From Apis mellifera (Eukaryota > Arthropoda > Insecta > Hymenoptera > Apidae), in the NCBI RefSeq assembly GCF_003254395.2, contig NC_037639.1:14497037-14561036 (forward strand): DNA of 64,000 nt, in the 5' to 3' direction. This document shows positions 61,301 through 64,000 of the stretch, in pieces. The translations under genes were made by a program, and so were the position numbers. Positions within the stretch are counted from its first letter, which is position 1; the number at the start of each line of letters is the position of its first letter. Under the pieces are notes generated by a model that was given only the letters and a program-made list of their open reading frames with translations, was not told the DNA's origin and ran no database searches.

Positions 61301-62951
61301 TCGAAAAAAGAGAGAAAGAAAGAAAAAAGGAGAAAAAAATCGCTTTATGAAACATTTTTATACACCCCATTTTTAATATAAAAAAGGCAGGAAGGTAGAG
61401 CTGGGTTGAGCGGTAGATTTTTCAGTCGTGGCACACATTGTTGATGCGGGCTCGCTTTGAAGGGAATTGGATAGGAGATTGGACGAGATAATGGAAGCTG
61501 GGCGGGCGGAGGAATTCGTCGAAGGGAGCCGTTCGACGCGTGCATACCTCGTCGCACGCGCACCTTCGTAGAGCGCGTAATTTTATTTGCACAATGATAG
61601 AGGTGCCGGTCGTGTGTTTGTCGCCACTCGAGGCTAGCATTATATCTCATTACGCTCGCCTTTATCGCCCGTGGCTCTCTAGCTTTCAAAACAACCGCCA
61701 CTATAACCGACCCGTAATAAAAGTAGTATCTTTGCCGCGCAAGTTTCGAGAGAAGAAAAAGCGTCGTTGTGTCCGGTCGCGTAACCGTTCCCCTTCCTCC
61801 CCTCCCCCTCCCTGCCTCCCTCCTCTCCCGCGCCCGGAAAACAACGATAACGACCACGAACACGGTTCAAACGAATTGGACAAGGTCCTTGCTTTCCCTC
61901 CAGTTCGTTAAATGTACTTTGTAGTCTGACCTACAAAGTGAATGAAAAAAATTCGCTTTGTACGACGCACACGACGAGCGTAAAGCGCACACGCGGCCTA
62001 TTTTCTCTATGCAAATTTATTCAAGCGAGATAAAAAAGAAATCGGAAAACGGGCAGGGCGTCTCGCGACGTTTCACGAATCGAACGTTTTCGATCGCGTT
62101 TCTTCGCCCACATTTTTCATACGCGCCGTCTACCTACGAGCCCGTTGAACCGTTCTATCTACCGTTTTTCCTCGCAAGAGAGAGAGAGAGAGAAAGAGAA
62201 AGAAAAATATAGGAAGGAAGAGAAGAGAACGTGGTCGAGGAAAGATCGGCAGGAACGAAGCAAATAGACGACGAGGAACATGATCCGAGCGCGGCGGCTG
62301 CGTTCCAAGATAGAAGCGAGTGGCGTGCACGAACATCGAGCGTCTAGAAGGAAAGCGGAAGCAGACGAAACGAGACGAGTCTCGGAAAAAAGGCGCAGGC
62401 TATCGAGACACGCGAGCAGAACGTGGCATTATGAATCGAGGGACGAACGGCGCGATCATCGTCTTTGTCGCGGCGATATAGTGTGTAAACTTCTCGAAAG
62501 TGCATTTACTACGACGACGAGCCGTCCGCGACTGTCCTCACCGGCGATTGGTCAAAGGTTCGGCTCGTTAAATCGAGGAAGAAGGGGCTGTGCGAGCCGA
62601 TACACGAAAGAAGAATTTCGTGGAATGGAAGGAAGGATCGAGGAAGAGAGAGAGGTTGGACAGAGAACGTTGAACGAGTCATCCGGGACGAGGAAAGAGT
62701 ATCGACCATCTTTCCTCTCTCATTCAGCCGGGCCGTGACGTGATCGCCGTGCGCGAATAGCCAACAAGCCAACCACGCAGCGAGCGTTCGAAAAAGACGC
62801 CATAGGAGCCGATACGACGCAGTAGCGCTCGAAAGAAAGAGCCACTGTGGCCCGAGACTAATTCCATGGTGACCCTTTCCTTCTCTTCTACGCATCATTC
62901 TTCCTCCTCTTTCTCTTTCTCCTTCTTCTTCGTTCGTCGTCTCCTTCTCCG
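55398..62951. other. Non-coding flank, GC/CpG-rich, with possible 5' leaders
   Basis: No exon is firmly supported. Features seen: a TCAGTG initiator-like site at 56290-56295 in CpG-rich sequence ending at a donor-like CAAG|GTGCGT near 56478; an ATG frame at 57098-57207 ending at a donor-like GCG|GTAAAC; GA and CT runs at 57000-57016, 57041-57056, 58478-58498 and 58613-58636; C runs at 58362-58374 and 61046-61055; GTCACGTGAT at 61249-61258; and a perfect hairpin at 61916-61939. A 252-codon open frame at 60626-61381 is CpG-driven and shows no domain. Confidence 0.4.
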
Positions 62952-63030
62952 CCTCCTCCTCCTCCTCCTCCTCCTCCTCCTCCTCCTCCTCCTCCTCCTC
63001 CTCCTCCTCCTCCTCCTCCTCCTCCTCCTC
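62952..63030. repeat. (CCT)n trinucleotide repeat, about 79 bases
   Basis: A perfect CCT (CTC/TCC) run of about 26 units. In one frame it reads as polyleucine, giving a pseudo-protein with no other content. Similar but shorter CCT tracts occur at 17965-18002 and 49132-49160. Confidence 0.95.
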
Positions 63031-64000
63031 GTCTCCCTTCCTTTCGTTTCCTTTTGCGTCTACGATTCGGTACGAGGCATCGTGTTTTCGGTACGTTGAA
63101 CCGATACCCTAGGTGACTTCTATTTTTACGAAATACCCGACCGTTGAAGTTTACGACTTTAAATTCACCGCGATGCAGTGGCGCGCAAATTACATTCTAA
63201 ACCTGGTATAAATTCCGACTTTCCGTCCAGTTCTAAATTTCGAACAGTATATGATACAAAGGGAGGAGGAAACAGGTCTGAAAATTCGCAAGTAAACCTG
63301 ATCTTTCGTGGCAGCGTAAGCGCAAGCCTGGTCTTTGGTTTGCGAAGCGGCTGACAGGTGATATGCGCGAAAGCGAGTGACAAAGCGAGAGAGAGAGAGA
63401 TGGAGCTAGGGTGAACGGCGGGTGCAAGAGAGGGAGCGATAAACGGGAGGTCGGACGGTCGGTCGGTGTCGACGGACCGGCAAACGCGAACACAAACACT
63501 TCATAGTAGAACGTAGCCGCGTAGTGAATGAAGCCTGCGGCCTACTGCCTCCCCCTTTCGGTTCGTGCATCCCTCGTGCCCTCGCCTCGACCCTCTTCCC
63601 CCTCCCTTCCCCCACCACTCCACTCCCCGCCGTTTCGTCGCTCAGTCGATCGCCTTCCCTTTCCCCTTTGGCCACGCTTTCCCCCACCGCTCCACTCGCC
63701 GTCTACTCGTCGCGCGTGCATGTGTGCGCGCTCTTCCCCCCTCCCACCGCATCGCCGCGGCCAACAATGTAGCAACGTACGTGTATCCATCTTCGTCCGT
63801 TTCGCTGGATGCACCGGCTACACGCGGCGCGCAGCCACCGGTATATATACCGGTATTATACGCGAGACAGCTGCTACGTCGCGACACACGGATCGGCCGG
63901 ACGGACGACGAATCAAAAGCACAGGCAGATCGTCCGTTTCCGGCACGGCTAATCCGATCGAAACGGTTTTCCAACCGACGACCGAGAGCAATGTAATCGC
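63031..64000. other. Non-coding flank at the window edge
   Basis: No exon is supported. CpG- and C-rich sequence from 63.5 to 63.75 kb is open on both strands without domain content. A symmetrical TATA-containing palindrome is annotated separately. Confidence 0.45.
63837..63854. promoter_or_regulatory. Perfect 18-base palindrome with a central TATA
   Basis: ACCGGTATATATACCGGT reads the same on both strands. The centre contains TATATATA. It is followed by another CGGTATTATACG. It could be a TATA box for a start near 63875, a dimer-binding site or coincidence. Confidence 0.3.

Noticed and set aside
60626..61381. 252-codon open frame on the + strand
   Set aside because: CpG-rich DNA has few stop codons. 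The translation has no domain, it ends in a purine-tract Lys run, the start is not in good context and the opposite strand is also open.

Overview
This is a eukaryotic nuclear window, most likely from an insect and plausibly a bee, wasp or ant. The reasons are two intron-bearing animal genes with short GT-AG introns (about 80-370 bases), scattered TTAGG-type telomeric units of the kind common in Hymenoptera, very high CpG content in the non-coding DNA, many microsatellites and no recognisable transposon. The species cannot be named from this sequence. I see no rRNA, tRNA, CRISPR array, operon or bacterial gene.

Only two complete protein-coding genes can be modelled with confidence. Both lie on the + strand in an AT-rich island at about 37.2-45.7 kb. 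The first (CDS 39012-40840, seven coding exons, 292 aa) is the insect orthologue of maspardin (SPG21), an alpha/beta-hydrolase-fold protein of the endosomal system. The second (CDS 43560-45487, six coding exons, 448 aa) is an MFSD12-type major facilitator transporter of lysosomes and lysosome-related organelles. For both genes every exon junction keeps the reading frame and the total is an exact number of codons. They share an orientation and an endolysosomal theme, but nothing shows that they are co-regulated. Promoter-like signals are visible for each: an NRF-1-type palindrome upstream of SPG21, and an initiator plus a correctly spaced DPE upstream of MFSD12.

The rest (1-37 kb and 45.7-64 kb) is GC- and CpG-rich and rich in low-complexity sequence. 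It holds two minisatellite-like arrays (1.02-1.62 kb and 13.13-14.3 kb), long homopurine and homopyrimidine tracts (notably the inverted pair at 18.44-18.91 kb), many di- and trinucleotide repeats, G-quadruplex-type runs, palindromes, and several AT-rich blocks dense in homeodomain-like sites that look like enhancers. A well-formed internal or N-terminal exon lies on the - strand at 29254-29465; I do not recognise its protein. Weaker coding exon candidates lie at 33039-33072 and 55162-55397. This layout would suit introns or flanks of large developmental genes whose other exons lie outside the window, but that is inference.

Most long open frames in the flanks come from CpG-rich, stop-poor sequence or from microsatellites and are not annotated as genes.
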